Both the position numbers and the translations under genes were made by a program. A stretch of DNA of 64,000 bases from Calendula officinalis (taxonomy: Eukaryota > Streptophyta > Magnoliopsida > Asterales > Asteraceae), in NCBI GenBank assembly GCA_963853835.1, contig OY970830.1, forward strand, positions 44,705,966-44,769,965. The letters run 5' to 3'. The number at the start of each line of letters is the position of its first letter. The stretch's first letter is position 1. Shown piece after piece: positions 50,650 through 64,000 of the stretch. The notes under the pieces are model-generated. The model did not search any database. It was not told where the DNA came from and saw only the letters and a program-made list of their open reading frames with translations.

Positions 50650-51262
50650 TTCAGGCCTTGCACTTGGACCAGCCCTCTTGGGCCCACACGACCCAACAAC
50701 TCCTCTTAATTAAATAAACTTAGACCCGACAATTAATATGAACCGCCACATCAATCCCGCGACGTACAATTTAATTAAGATTATGAAATCATAAAGTGTC
50801 CAAATAAATAAACGTCTAACTAATACGAACCATCTAATTACATGCCGCCTAAATGATACGAACCTTCTAACTACAGGTCATCTAAATCATACGAAACGTC
50901 TAACTTCATTAATTAATTTATTAATTTTTTTTTTTCATTTTAAATATAAATATGAGTATTAAAATACTATTATTAATTACTAAAATTTTCAGGGCGTTAC
51001 AACTAGCCATGACCAATAGCCTATAGATATCCATTTTACAAGTAATAGGTGTCCATAACCCATAACCATGGCCCATGAACCATTATAACTACTAGCCATG
51101 AGCAATAGCCTATAGATATGCATTTTACAACAAATAGGTGTCCATAACCCATAACCAAGGCCATTGAATCATAATAACCACTACATGTCCATAACTCATA
51201 TCGATGGCCCTTGAACCATTATAACTACTAGCCATGACCAATAGCCTATAGATATCCATTTT

Positions 51263-51398
51263 ACAAGTAATAGGTGTCCATAACCCATAACCATGGTCCT
51301 TGAACCATTATAACCACTAGATGTCCATAACTGATACTGATGGCCTTTGAACAATTATAACTACTAGCCATGACAAATAGCCTCTAGATATCCATTTT
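51263..51398 (+). repeat. Representative 136-bp satellite B monomer
   Basis: Runs from acaagtaataggtgtcc to the base before the next acaagtaatagg. It contains both 47-bp halves, recognisable by the shared tgaac(c/a)attataac core, and the 42-bp linker with the gatatccattttacaagta motif. Confidence 0.9.
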
Positions 51399-54300
51399 AC
51401 AAGTAATAGGTGTCCATAACCCATAACCATGGCCCTTGTGCCATTATAACTACTAGCCATGAGCAATAGCCTATAGATATGCATTTTACAACTAGTAGGT
51501 GTCCATAACCCATAACCAAGGCCATTGAATCATTATAACCACTAAATGTCCATAACTCATATCGATGGCCCTTGAACCAATATAACTACTAGCCATGACA
51601 AATATCCTATAGATATCCATTTTACAAGTAATAGGTGCCCATAACCCATAACCATGGTCCTTGAACCATTATAACCACTAGGTGTCCATAATTGATACTG
51701 ATGGCCCTTGAACCATTATAACTACTAGCCATGACGAATAGCCTATACATATCCATTTTACAAGTAATAGGTGTCCATAACCCATAACCATGGCCCTTGA
51801 ACCATTATAACCACTAGATGTCCATAACTCATACCGATGGCCCTTGATCCATTATTACTACTAGCCATGACCAATAGCCTATCGATATCCATTTTACAAG
51901 TAATAGGTGTCCATAACCCATAACCATGGCCCTTGAACCATTATAACCACTAGATGTCCATAACTCATACCGATGGCCCTTGAACCATTTTAACTACTAG
52001 CATGACCAATAGCCTATAGATATGCATTTTACAAGTAATAGGTGTCCATAACCCATAACCAAGGCCATTGAACCATTATAACCACTACATGTCCATAACT
52101 CATATCGATGGCCCTTGATCCATTATAACTACTAGCCATGACCAATAGCCTAAACATATCCATTTTACAAGTAATAGGTGTCCATAACCCATAACCATGG
52201 CCCTTGAACCATTATAACCACTAGATGTCCATAACTCATACCGATGGCCCTTGAACCATTATAACTACTAGCATGACCAATAGCCTATACATATCCATTT
52301 TACAAGTAATAGGTGTCCATAACCCATATCCTTGGGCTTTGAACCATTATGACCACTAGATGTCCATAACTCATACCGATGGCCCTTGAACCATTATTAC
52401 TACTAGCCATTACAATAGCCTATCGATATCCATTTTACAAGTAATAGGTGTCCATAACCCATAACCATGGCCCTTGAACCATTATAACCACTAGATTTAC
52501 ATAACTCATACCGTTGGCCCTTGAACCATTATAACTACTAGCCATGACCAATAGCCTATAGATATGCATTTTACAAGTAATAGGTGTCTATAACCCATAA
52601 CCAAGGCCATTGAACCATTATAACCACTACATGTCTGTAAGTCATATCGATGGCCCTTGAACCATTATAACTACTAGCCATGACCAGTAGCCTATAGATA
52701 TGCATTTTATAAGTAATAGGTGTCCAGAACCCATAACCATGGCCATTGAACCATTATAACCACTACATGTCCATAACTCATATCGATGGCCCTTGAACCA
52801 TTATAACTACTAGCCATGACCAATAGCCTATAGATATCCATTTTACAAGTAATAGGTGTCCATAACCCATAACCACTGTCCTTGAACCCTTATAACCACT
52901 AGATGTCCATAACTGATACTGATGGCATTTGAACCATTACAACTACTAGCCATGACCAATAGCCTATAGATATCCATTATACAAGTAATAGGTGTCCATA
53001 ACCCATAACCATGGTCCTTGAACCATTATAACCACTAGATGTCCATAACTGATACTGATGGCCCTTGAACCATTATAACTACTAGCCATGACCAATAGCC
53101 TATACATATTCATTTTACAAGTAATAGGTGTCCATAACCCATAACCATGGTCCTTGAACCATTATAACCACTAGATGTCCATAACTCATACCGATGGCCG
53201 CTGAACCATTATTACTACTAGCCATGACCAATAGCCTATCGATATCCATTTTACAAGTAATAGGTGGTCCATAACCCATAATCATGGCCCTTGAACCATT
53301 ATAACCACTAGATGTCCATAACTCATACCGATGGCCCTTGAACCATTATAACTACTAGCATGACCAATAGCCTATAGATATGCATTTTACAAGTAATAGG
53401 TGTCCATAACCCATAACCAAGGCCATTGAACCATTATAACCACTACATGTCCATAACTCATATCGATGACCCTTGAACCATTATCACTACTAGCCATGAC
53501 CAATAGCCTACACATATCCATTTTACAAGTAATAGGTGTCCATAACCCATAACCTTGGGCTTTGAACCATTATGACCACTAGATGTCCATAACTCATACC
53601 AATGGCCCTTGAACCATTATTACTACTAGCCATTACCAATAGCCTATCGATATTCATTTTACAAGTAATAGGTGTCCATAACCCATAACCATGGCCCTTG
53701 AACCATTATAACCACTAGATGTACATAACTCATACCGCTGGCCCTTGAACCATTATAACTACTAGCCATGACCAATAGCCTATAGATATGCATTTCACAA
53801 GTAATAGGTGTCCATAACCCATAACCAAGGCCATTGAACCATTATAACCACTACATGTCCATAAGTCATATCGACGACCCTTGAACCATTATAACTACTA
53901 GCCATGACCAATAGCCTATAGATGTGCATTTTACAAGTAATAGGTGTCCATAACCCATAACCATGGCCATTGAACCATTATAACCACTACATGCCATAAC
54001 TCATATCGATGGCCCTTGAACCATTATAACTACTAGCCATGACCAATAGCCTATAGATATCCATTTTACAAGTAATAGGTGTCCATAACCCATAACCACG
54101 GTCCTTGAACCCTTATAACCACTAGATGTCCATAACTGATACTGATGGCAGTTGAACCATTATAACTACTAGCCATGACCAATAGCCTATAGATATCCAT
54201 TTTACAAGTAATAGGTGTCCATAACCCATAACCATGGCCCATGAACCATTATAACTACTATCCATGAGCAATAGCCTATAGATATGCATTTTACAACTAG

Positions 54301-56105
54301 TAGGTGTCCATAACCCATAACCAAGGCCATTGAATCATTATAACCACTAAATGTCCATAACTCATATCGATGGCCCTTGAACCATTATAACTACTAGCCA
54401 TGACAAATATCCTATAGATATCCATTTTACAAGTAATAGGTGTCCATAACCCATAACCATGGTCCTTGAACCATTATAACCACTAGGTGTCCATAACTGA
54501 TACTGATGTCCCTTGAACCAATAGCCTCTAGATATCCATTTTACAAGTAATAGGTGTCCATAACCCCTAACCATGGCCCTTGTGCCATTATAACTACTAG
54601 CCATGAGCAATAGCCTATAGATATGCATTTTACAACTAGTAGGTGTCCATAACCCATAACCAAGGCCATTGAATCATTATAACCACTAAATGTCCATAAC
54701 TCATATCGATGGCCCTTGAACCATTATAACTACTAGCCATGACAAATATCCTATAGATATCCATTTTACAAGTAATAGGTGTCCATAACCCATAACCATG
54801 GTCCTTGAACCATTATAACCACTAGGTGTCCATAACTGATATTGATGGCCCTTGAACCATTATAACTACTTGCCATGACCAATAGCCTATACATATCCAT
54901 TTTACAAGTAATAGGTGTCCATAACCCATAACCATGGCCCTTGAACCATTATAACCAATAGATGTCCATAACTCATACCGATGGCCCTTGATCCATTATT
55001 ACTACTAGCCATGACCAATAGCCTATCGTTATCCATTTTACAAGTAATAGGTCTCCATAACCCATAACGATGGCCCTTGAACCATTATAACCACTAGATG
55101 TCCATAACTCATACCGATGGCCCTTGAACCATTTTAACTACTAGCATGACCAATAGCCTATAGATATGCATTTTACAAGTAATAGGTGTCCATAACCCAT
55201 AACCAAGGCCATTGAACCATTATAACCACTACATGTCCATAACTCATATCGATGGCCCTTGATCCATTATACCTACTAGCCATGACCAATAGCCTACACA
55301 TATCCATTTTACAAGTAATAGGTGTCCATAACCCATAACCATGGCCCTTGAACCATTATAACCACTAGATGTCCATAACTCATACCGATGGCCCTTGAAC
55401 CATTATAACTACTAGCATGACCAATAGCCTATACATATCCATTTTACAAGTAATAGGTGTCCATAACCCATATCCTTGGGCTTTGAACCATTATGACCAC
55501 TAGATGTCCATAACTCATACCGATGGCCCTTGAACCATTATTACTACTAGCCATTATTAATTGCCTATCGATATCCATTTTACAAGTAATAGGTGTCCAT
55601 AACCCATAACCATGGCCCTTGAACCATTATAACCACTAGATGTACATAACTCATACCGCTGGCCCTTGAACCATTATAACTACTAGCCATGACCAATAGC
55701 CTATAGATATGCATTTTACAAGTAATAGGTGTCCATAACCCATAACCAAGGCCATTGAACCATTATAACCACTACATGTCCGTAAGTCATATCGATGGCC
55801 CTTGAACCATTATAACAACTAGCCATGACCAATAGCCTATAGATATGCATTTTACAAGTAATAGGTGTCCAGAACCCATAACCATGGCCATTGAACCATT
55901 ATAACCACTACATGTCCATAACTCATATCGATGGCCCTTGAACCATTATAACTACTAGCCAGACCAATAGCCTATAGATATCAATTTTACAAGTAATAGG
56001 TGTCTATAACCCATAACCACTATCCTTGAACCCTTATAACCACTAGATGTCCATAACTGATACTGATGGCATTTGAACCATTACAACTACTAGCCATGAC
56101 CAATA
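51381..56105 (+). repeat. 3.14-kb higher-order period in satellite B
   Basis: The stretch 51381-52960 recurs at about 54525-56105, offset about 3144 bp (about 23 monomers). Matching rare variants: gcctctagat, cccttgtgccatt, cccatatccttgggc, taaccact(g/a)tccttgaaccc and ggcatttgaaccattacaac. Copies differ at several positions, so this layer is older than those further right. Confidence 0.75.
51399..51487 (+). repeat. 89-bp short satellite B unit
   Basis: Only 89 bp to the next linker motif: one 47-bp half is absent. Equivalent short units lie at about 51038-51126, 54204-54292 and 54543-54631. They share a linked set of variants (catgagcaatagcc, gatatgcattttacaac, and tagtagg or aaatagg just after), so they descend from one deletion event spread by later exchange. 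Confidence 0.85.
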
Positions 56106-56760
56106 GCCCTTGAACCATTATAACCACTAGATGTCCATAACCCATAACCATGGCCCTTGAACCATTATAACTACTAGCCATGAATAATAGCCTATCGATA
56201 TCCATTTTACAAGTAATAGGTGTCCATAACCCATAACCATGGCCCTTGAACTATTATAACCACTAGATGTCCATAACTCATACCGATGTCCCTTGAACCA
56301 TTTTAACTACTAGCATGACCAATAGCCTATAGATATGCATTTTACAAGTAATAGGTGTCCAAAACCCATAACCAAGGCCATTGAACCATTATAACCACTA
56401 CATGTCCATTACTCATATCGATGGCCCTTGAACCATTATAACTACTAGCCATGACCAATAGCCTAGACATATCGATTTTACAAGTAATAGGTGTCCATAA
56501 CCCATAATCATTGCCCTTGAACTATTATAACCGATAGATGTCCATAACTCATAGCGATGGCCCTTTAACCATTATAACTACTAGCATGACCAATAGCCTA
56601 TAGATATGCATTTTACAAGTAATAGGTGTCCATAACCCATAACCAAGGCCATTGAACCATTATAACCACTACATGTCCATAACTCATATCGATGGTCCTA
56701 GAACCATTATAACTACTAGCCATGACCAGTTGCCTACACATATCCATTTTACAAGTAATA

Positions 56761-59700
56761 GGTGTCCATAACCCATAACCATGGCCCTTGAATCATTATA
56801 GCCACTAGATGTCCATAACTCATACCGATGGCCCTTGAACCATTATAACTACTAGCCATGACCAATAGCCTATAGATATCCATTTTACAAGTAATAGGTG
56901 TCCATGACCCATAACCATGGTCCTTGAACCATTATAACCACTAGATGTCCATAACTGATAATGATGGCCTTTGAACCATTATAACTACTAGCCATGACCA
57001 ATAGCCTCTAGATATCCATTTTACAAGTAATAGGTGTCCATAACCCATAACCATGGTCCTTGAACCATTATAACCACTAGATGTCCATAAATGATACTGA
57101 CGGTCCTTGAACCATTATAACTACTAGCCATGTCCAATAGCTTACAGATATCCATTTTACAAGTAATAGGTGTCCATAACTCAAAACCAAGGCCATTGAA
57201 CCATTATAACCACTACATGTCCATAAGTCATATCGATGGCCCTTGAACCATTATAACTACTAGCCATGACCAATAGCCTATAGATATCCATTTTACTAGT
57301 AATAGGTGTCCATAACCCATAACCATGGTCCTTGAACCATTATAACCACTAGATGTGCTTAACTGATAATGATGGCCTTTGAACCATTATAACTACTAGC
57401 CATGACCAATAGCCTGTAGATATCCATTTTACAAGTAATAGGTGTCCATAACCCATAACCATGGTCCTTGAACCATTATAACCACTAGATGTCCATAAGT
57501 CATATCGATGGCCCTTGAACCATTATAACTACTAGCCATGTCCAATAGCTTACAGATATCCATTTTACAAGTAATAGGTGTCCATAACCCATAACCATGG
57601 TTCATGAACCATTATAACCACTAGATGTCCATAACTGATACTGATGGCCTTTGAACAATTATAACTACTAGCCATGACCAATAGCCTTTAGATATCCATT
57701 TTACAAGTAATAGGTGTCCATAACCCATAACCATGGCCCTTGAACCATTATAACCACTAGATGTACATAACTCATACCGCTGGCCCTTGAACCATTATAA
57801 CTACTAGCCATGAGCAATAGCCTATAGATATGCATTTTACAACTAATAGGTGTCCATAACCCATAACCAATGCCATTGAACCATTATAACCACTACATGT
57901 CCATAACTCATATCGATGGTCCTTGAACCATTATAACTACTAGCTATGACCAATAGCCTATAGATATCCATTTTACAAGTAATAGGTGTCCATAACCCAT
58001 AACCATGGCCCTTGAACTATTATAACCACTAGATGTCCATAACTCATACCGATGTCCCTTGAACCATTTTAACTACTAGCATGACCAATAGCCTATAGAT
58101 ATGCATTTTACAAGTAATAGGTGTCCAAAACCCATAACCAAGGCCATTGAACCATTATAACCACTACATGTCCATTACTCATATCGATGGCCCTTGAACC
58201 ATTATAACTACTAGCCATGACCAATAGCCTAGACATATCGATTTTACAAGTAATAGGTGTCCATAACCCATAATCATTGCCCTTGAACTATTATAACCGA
58301 TAGATGTCCATAACTCATAGCGATGGCCCTTGAAACATTATAACTACTAGCATGACCAATAGCCTATAGATATGCATTTTACAAGTAATAGGTGTCCATA
58401 ACCCATAACCAAGGCCATTGAACCATTATAACCACTACATGTCCATAACTCATATCGATGGCCCTAGAACCATTATAACTACTAGCCATGACCAACTGCC
58501 TACACATATCCATTTTACAAGTAATAGGTGTCCATAACCCATAACCATGGCCCTTGAGTCATTATAGCCACTAGATGTCCATAACTCATACCGATGGCCC
58601 TTGAACCATTATAACTACTAGCATGACCAATAGCCTATACATATCCATTCTACAAGTAATAGGTGTCCATAACCCATAACCATGGCCCTTGAACCATTAT
58701 AACCACTAGATGTGCATAACTCATACCGCTGGCCCTTGAACCATTATAACTACTAGCCATGACCAATAGCATATAGATATCCATTTTACAAGTAATAGGT
58801 GTCCATAACCCATAACCATGGCCCTTGAACTATTATAACCACTAGATGTCCATAACTCATACCGATGGCCCTTGAACCATTTTAACTACTAGCATGACCA
58901 ATAGCCTATAGATATGCATTTTACAAGTAATAGGTGTCCAAAACCCATAACCAAGGCCATTGAACCATTATAACCACTACATGTCCATTACTCATATCGA
59001 TGGCCCTTGAACCATTATAACTACTAGCCATGACCAATAGCCTAGACATATCGATTTTTAAAAGTAATAGGTGTCCATAACCCATAATCATTGCCCTTGA
59101 ACTATTATAACCGATAGATGTCCATAACTCATAGCGATGGCCCTTGAACCATTATAACTACTAGCATGACCAATAGCGTATAGATATGCATTTTACAAGT
59201 AATAGGTGTCCATAACCCATAACCAAGGCCATTGAACCATTATAACCACTACATGTCCATAACTCATATCGATGGTCCTAGAACCATTATAACTACTAGC
59301 CATGACCAACTGCCTACACATATCCATTTTACAAGTAATAGGTGTCCATAACCCATAACCATGGCCCTTGAATCATTATAGCCACTAGATGTCCATAACT
59401 CATACCGATGGCCCTTGAACCATTATAACTACTAGCCATGACCAATAGCCTATAGATATCCATTTTACAAGTAATAGGTGTCCATGACCCATAACCATGG
59501 TCCTTGAACCATTATAACCACTAGATGTCCATAACTGATAATGATGGCCTTTGAACCATTATAACTACTAGCCATGACCAATAGCCTCTAGATATCCATT
59601 TTACAAGTAATAGGTGTCCATAACCCATAACCATGGTCCTTGAACCATTATAACCACTAGATGTCCATAAATGATACTGACGGTCCTTGAACCATTATAA

Positions 59701-61920
59701 CTACTAGCCATGTCCAATAGCTTACAGATATCCATTTTACAAGTAATAGGTGTCCATAACCCATAACCAAGGCCATTGAACCATTATAACCACTACATGT
59801 CCATAAGTCATATCGATGGCCCTTGAACCATTATAACTACTAGCCATGACCAATAGCCTATAGATATCCATTTTACAAGTAATAGGTGTCCATAACCCAT
59901 ACCCATGGTCCTTGAACCATTATAACCACTAGATGTCCATAACTGATAATGATGGCCTTTGAACCATTATAACTACTAGCCATGACCAATAGCCTGTAGA
60001 TATCCATTTTACAAGTAATAGGTGTCCATAACCCATAACCATGGTCCTTGAACCATTATAACCACTAGATGTCCATAAGTCATATCGATGGCCCTTGAAC
60101 CATTATAACTACTAGCCATGTCCAATAGCTTACAGATATCCATTTTACAAGTAATAGGTGTCCATAACCCATAACCATGGTTCATGAACCATTATAACCA
60201 CTAGATGTCCATAACTGATACTGATGGCCTTTGAACAATTATAACTACTAGCCATGACCAATAGCCTTTAGATATCCATTTTACAAGTAATAGGTGTCCA
60301 TAACCCATAACCATGGCCCTTGAACCATTATAACCACTAGATGTACATAACTCATACCGCTGGCCCTTGAACCATTATAACTACTAGCCATGAGCAATAG
60401 CCTATAGATATGCATTTTACAACTAATAGGTGTCCATAACCCATAACCAATGCCATTGAACCATTATAACCACTACATGTCCATAACTCATATCGATGGT
60501 CCTTGAACCATTATAACTACTAGCTATGACCAATAGCCTATAGATATCCATTTTACAAGTAATAGGTGTCCATAACCCATAACCATGGCCCTTGAACTAT
60601 TATAACCACTAGATGTCCATAACTCATACCGATGTCCCTTGAACCATTTTAACTACTAGCATGACCAATAGCCTATAGATATGCATTTTACAAGTAATAG
60701 GTGTCCAAAACCCATAACCAAGGCCATTGAACCATTATAACCACTACATGTCCATTACTCATATCGATGGCCCTTGAACCATTATAACTACTAGCCATGA
60801 CCAATAGCCTAGACATATCGATTTTACAAGTAATAGGTGTCCATAACCCATAATCATTGCCCTTGAACTATTATAACCGATAGATGTCCATAACTCATAG
60901 CGATGGCCCTTGAAACATTATAACTACTAGCATGACCAATAGCCTATAGATATGCATTTTACAAGTAATAGGTGTCCATAACCCATAACCAAGGCCATTG
61001 AACCATTATAACCACTACATGTCCATAACTCATATCGATGGCCCTAGAACCATTATAACTACTAGCCATGACCAACTGCCTACACATATCCATTTTACAA
61101 GTAATAGGTGTCCATAACCCATAACCATGGCCCTTGAGTCATTATAGCCACTAGATGTCCATAACTCATACCGATGGCCCTTGAACCATTATAACTACTA
61201 GCATGACCAATAGCCTATACATATCCATTCTACAAGTAATAGGTGTCCATAACCCATAACCATGGCCCTTGAACCATTATAACCACTAGATGTGCATAAC
61301 TCATACCGCTGGCCCTTGAACCATTATAACTACTAGCCATGACCAATAGCATATAGATATCCATTTTACAAGTAATAGGTGTCCATAACCCATAACCATG
61401 GCCCTTGAACTATTATAACCACTAGATGTCCATAACTCATACCGATGGCCCTTGAACCATTTTAACTACTAGCATGACCAATAGCCTATAGATATGCATT
61501 TTACAAGTAATAGGTGTCCAAAACCCATAACCAAGGCCATTGAACCATTATAACCACTACATGTCCATTACTCATATCGATGGCCCTTGAACCATTATAA
61601 CTACTAGCCATGACCAATAGCCTAGACATATCGATTTTTAAAAGTAATAGGTGTCCATAACCCATAATCATTGCCCTTGAACTATTATAACCGATAGATG
61701 TCCATAACTCATAGCGATGGCCCTTGAACCATTATAACTACTAGCATGACCAATAGCGTATAGATATGCATTTTACAAGTAATAGGTGTCCATAACCCAT
61801 AACCAAGGCCATTGAACCATTATAACCACTACATGTCCATAACTCATATCGATGGCCCTAGAACCATTATAACTGCTAGCCATGACCAACTGCCTACACA
61901 TATCCATTTTACAAGTAATA
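56761..61920 (+). repeat. 2580-bp higher-order repeat in satellite B, two copies
   Basis: 56761-59340 and 59341-61920 align without shift at an offset of 2580 bp, about 19 monomers. Shared rare variants include gttcatgaaccatt (57600, 60180), catgtccaatagcttacag (57129, 59709), gtacataactcataccgctg (57772, 60352) and cctagacatatcgatttt (58229, 60809). Only scattered single-base differences are seen. The relation extends to the left to about 56200 as an older copy. Confidence 0.88.
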
Positions 61921-63845
61921 GGTGTCCATAACCCATAACCATGGCCCTTGAATCATTATAGCCACTAGATGTCCATAACTCATACCGATGGCCCTTGAAC
62001 CATTATAACTACTAGTATGACCAATAGCCTATACATATCCATTTTACAAGTAATAAGTGTCCATAACCCATAACCATGGCCCTTGAACCATTATAACCAC
62101 TAGATGTGCATAACTCATACCGCTGGCCCTTGAACCATTATAACTACTAGCCATGACCAATAGCCTATAGATATCCATTTTACAAGTAATAGGTGTCCAT
62201 GACCCATAACCATGGTCCTTGAACCATTATAACCACTAGATGTCCATAAATGATACTGACGGTCCTTGAACCATTATAACTACTAGCCATGTCCAATAGC
62301 TTACAGATATCCATTTTACAAGTAATAAGTGTCCATAACCCATAACCAAGGCCATTGAACCATTATAACCACTACATGTCCATAAGTCATATCGATGGCC
62401 CTTGAACCATTATAACTACTAGCCATGACCAATAGCCTATAGATATCCATTTTACAAGTAATAGGTGTCCATGACCCATAACCATGGTCCTTGAACCATT
62501 ATAGCCACTAGATGTCCATAACTCATACCGATGGCCCTTGAACCATTATAACTACTAGCATGACCAATAGCCTATACATATCCATTCTACAAGTAATAGG
62601 TGTCCACAACCCATAACCATGGCCCTTGAACCATTATAACCACTAGATGTGCATAACTCATACCGCTGACCCTTGAACCATTATAACTACTAGCCATGAC
62701 CAATAGCATATAGATATCCATTTTACAAGTAATAGGTGTCCATAACCCATAACCATGGCCCATTATAACCACTAGATGTCCATAACTCATACCGATGGCC
62801 CTTGAACCATTTTAACTACTAGCATGACCAATAGCCTATAGATATGCATTTTACAAGTAATAGGTGTCCAAAACCCATAACCAAGGCCATTGAACCATTA
62901 TAACCACTACATGTCCATTACTCATATCGATGGCCCTTGAACCATTATAACTACTAGCCATGACCAATAGCCTAGACATATCGATTTTTAAAAGTAATAG
63001 GTGTCCATAACCCATAATCATTGCCCTTGAACTATTATAACCGATAGATGTCCATAACTCATAGCGATGGCCCTTGAACCATTATAACTACTAGCATGAC
63101 CAATAGCGTATAGATATGCATTTTACAAGTAATAGGTGTCCATAACCCATAACCAAGGCCATTGAACCATTATAACCACTACATGTCCATAACTCATATC
63201 GATGGCCCTAGAACCATTATAACTGCTAGCCATGACCAACTGCCTACACATATCCATTTTACAAGTAATAGGTGTCCATAACCCATAACCATGGCCCTTG
63301 AGTCATTATAGCCACTAGATGTCCATAACTCATACCGATGGCCCTTGAACCATTATAACTACTAGCATGACCAATAGCCTATACATATCCATTTTACAAG
63401 TAATAAGTGTCCATAACCCATAACCATGGCCCTTGAACCATTATAACCACTAGATGTGCATAACTCATACCGCTGGCCCTTGAACCATTATAACTACTAG
63501 CCATGACCAATAGCCTATAGATATCCATTTTACAAGTAATAGGTGTCCATGACCCCTAACCATGGTCCTTGAACCATTATAACCACTAGATGTCCATAAA
63601 TGATACTGACGGTCCTTGAACCATTATAACTACTAGCCATGTCCAATAGCTTACAGATATCCATTTTACAAGTAATAAGTGTCCATAACCCATAACCAAG
63701 GCCATTGAACCATTATAACCACTACATGTCCATAAGTCATATCGATGGCCCTTGAACCATTATAACTACTAGCCATGACCAATAGCCTATAGATATCCAT
63801 TTTACAAGTAATAGGTGTCCATAACCCATACCCATGGTCCTTGAA
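61140..63845 (+). repeat. 1.35-kb higher-order repeat in satellite B, two copies
   Basis: Copy 1 about 61140-62495, copy 2 about 62496-63845. The offset is 1357 bp at the start and 1350 bp after a seven-base deletion near 62761 (ggcccattataacc). Shared marks: aactgctagccatg (61872, 63222), taataagtgtcc (62051, 63401) and atcgatttttaaaag (61630, 62980). About ten monomers per copy. The blocks overlap the end of the 2580-bp pair, so this duplication came later. Confidence 0.85.
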
Positions 63846-64000
63846 CCATTATAACCACTAGATGTCCATAACTGATAATGATGGCCTTTGAACCATTATA
63901 ACTACTAGCCATGACCAATAGCCTGTAGATATCCATTTTACAAGTAATAGGTGTCCATAACCCATAACCATGGTCCTTGAACCATTATAACCACTAGATG

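Larger units (their letters stand above)
49267..51001 (-). mobile_element. Ty3/gypsy-like LTR, probably solo or truncated
   Basis: About 1.73 kb of unique sequence between the two satellites. On the minus strand it starts TGTAACGCCCTGAAAATTT, a beginning common in plant Ty3/gypsy LTRs, has a TATA-like TTTTATATGAG about 350 bp in, a region with TCGAGGTGAGTATTCTCACC typical of such LTRs near the 3' part, and ends GGGATCA near 49274 (or at 49267). I see no primer site, polypurine tract or gag-pol text. The flanks are satellite A on one side and satellite B on the other with no matching target duplication. Small open frames at 49804-50263 and 50316-50516 have no recognisable domain. Superfamily assignment is inference from end sequence and layout. 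Confidence 0.6.
51002..64000 (+). repeat. Satellite B array (about 95 monomers of 136 bp)
   Basis: Thirteen kb of tandem repeats running off the window edge. The dominant monomer is 136 bp, for example between acaagtaatagg at 51263 and 51399. It is composite: a 47-bp part (ccataacccataaccatggc ... actagatgt), a related 47-bp part (ccataactcataccgatggc ... actactagccatg) and an unrelated 42-bp part (accaatagcctatagatatc ... taataggtgt). Some 89-bp units lack the first 47-bp part. One-base losses (agcatgacc for agccatgacc) and small deletions (seven bases near 62761) are spread among copies. There is no sequence relation to satellite A and no gene; frames are short. Confidence 0.97.

Noticed and set aside
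49274..51001. Complete gypsy element
   Set aside because: Only one LTR-like copy is present, with no internal gag-pol, primer site or polypurine tract on either side.
51002..64000. Degenerate telomere repeat in satellite B (ccataacccataacc)
   Set aside because: Plant telomeres are CCCTAAA arrays with 7-bp periodicity; here the phrase occurs once per 136-bp unit in a fixed context.

Overview
This window is non-genic, repeat-packed nuclear DNA from a flowering plant. The plant assignment rests on a plant-type Ty1/copia retrotransposon with a tRNA-iMet-like primer site and on a Ty3/gypsy-style LTR that begins TGTAACGCCC. The family is not certain; a eudicot, possibly Asteraceae, is only a weak guess. 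I find no intact protein-coding gene, no rRNA or tRNA gene and no CRISPR array. Nearly everything is satellite DNA of two unrelated families plus retrotransposon sequence.

Layout. (1) 1-1646: left end of satellite A, a GC-rich tandem array. (2) 1647-8968: one complete Ty1/copia insertion on the minus strand, with 655-bp LTRs that differ at one visible base and a 5-bp target duplication (cgaac). Its gag-pol is broken by stops, frameshifts and deletions. (3) 8974-48727: about 39.8 kb more of satellite A, about 110 monomers. Most monomers are about 325, 343, 361 or 379 bp, in steps of 18 bp, because each holds a variable number of 17-19-bp subrepeats around a TTCGG-C-CCGAA core plus a conserved AT-richer spacer. 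Several levels of higher-order repeat are visible (1.43, 1.48, 1.79 and 2.8 kb tandem blocks and copies about 10 kb apart). (4) 48728-49266: a short inverted piece of satellite A. (5) 49267-51001: a Ty3/gypsy-like LTR, alone, exactly between the two satellites. (6) 51002-64000: satellite B, an AT-richer array with a 136-bp monomer built as 47+47+42 bp, with 3.14, 2.58 and 1.35 kb higher-order periods that look younger towards the right edge.

The long open frames across satellite A are a by-product of the subrepeat sequence (few stops in any frame on either strand) and should not be annotated as genes. The biology here is array dynamics: unequal exchange at two scales, a recent landing of a protein-dead retrotransposon that must have been moved in trans, and a rearranged boundary between two satellites. 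Coordinates of monomers and higher-order blocks were read by eye and are accurate to a few bases at anchors and to tens of bases at block edges.
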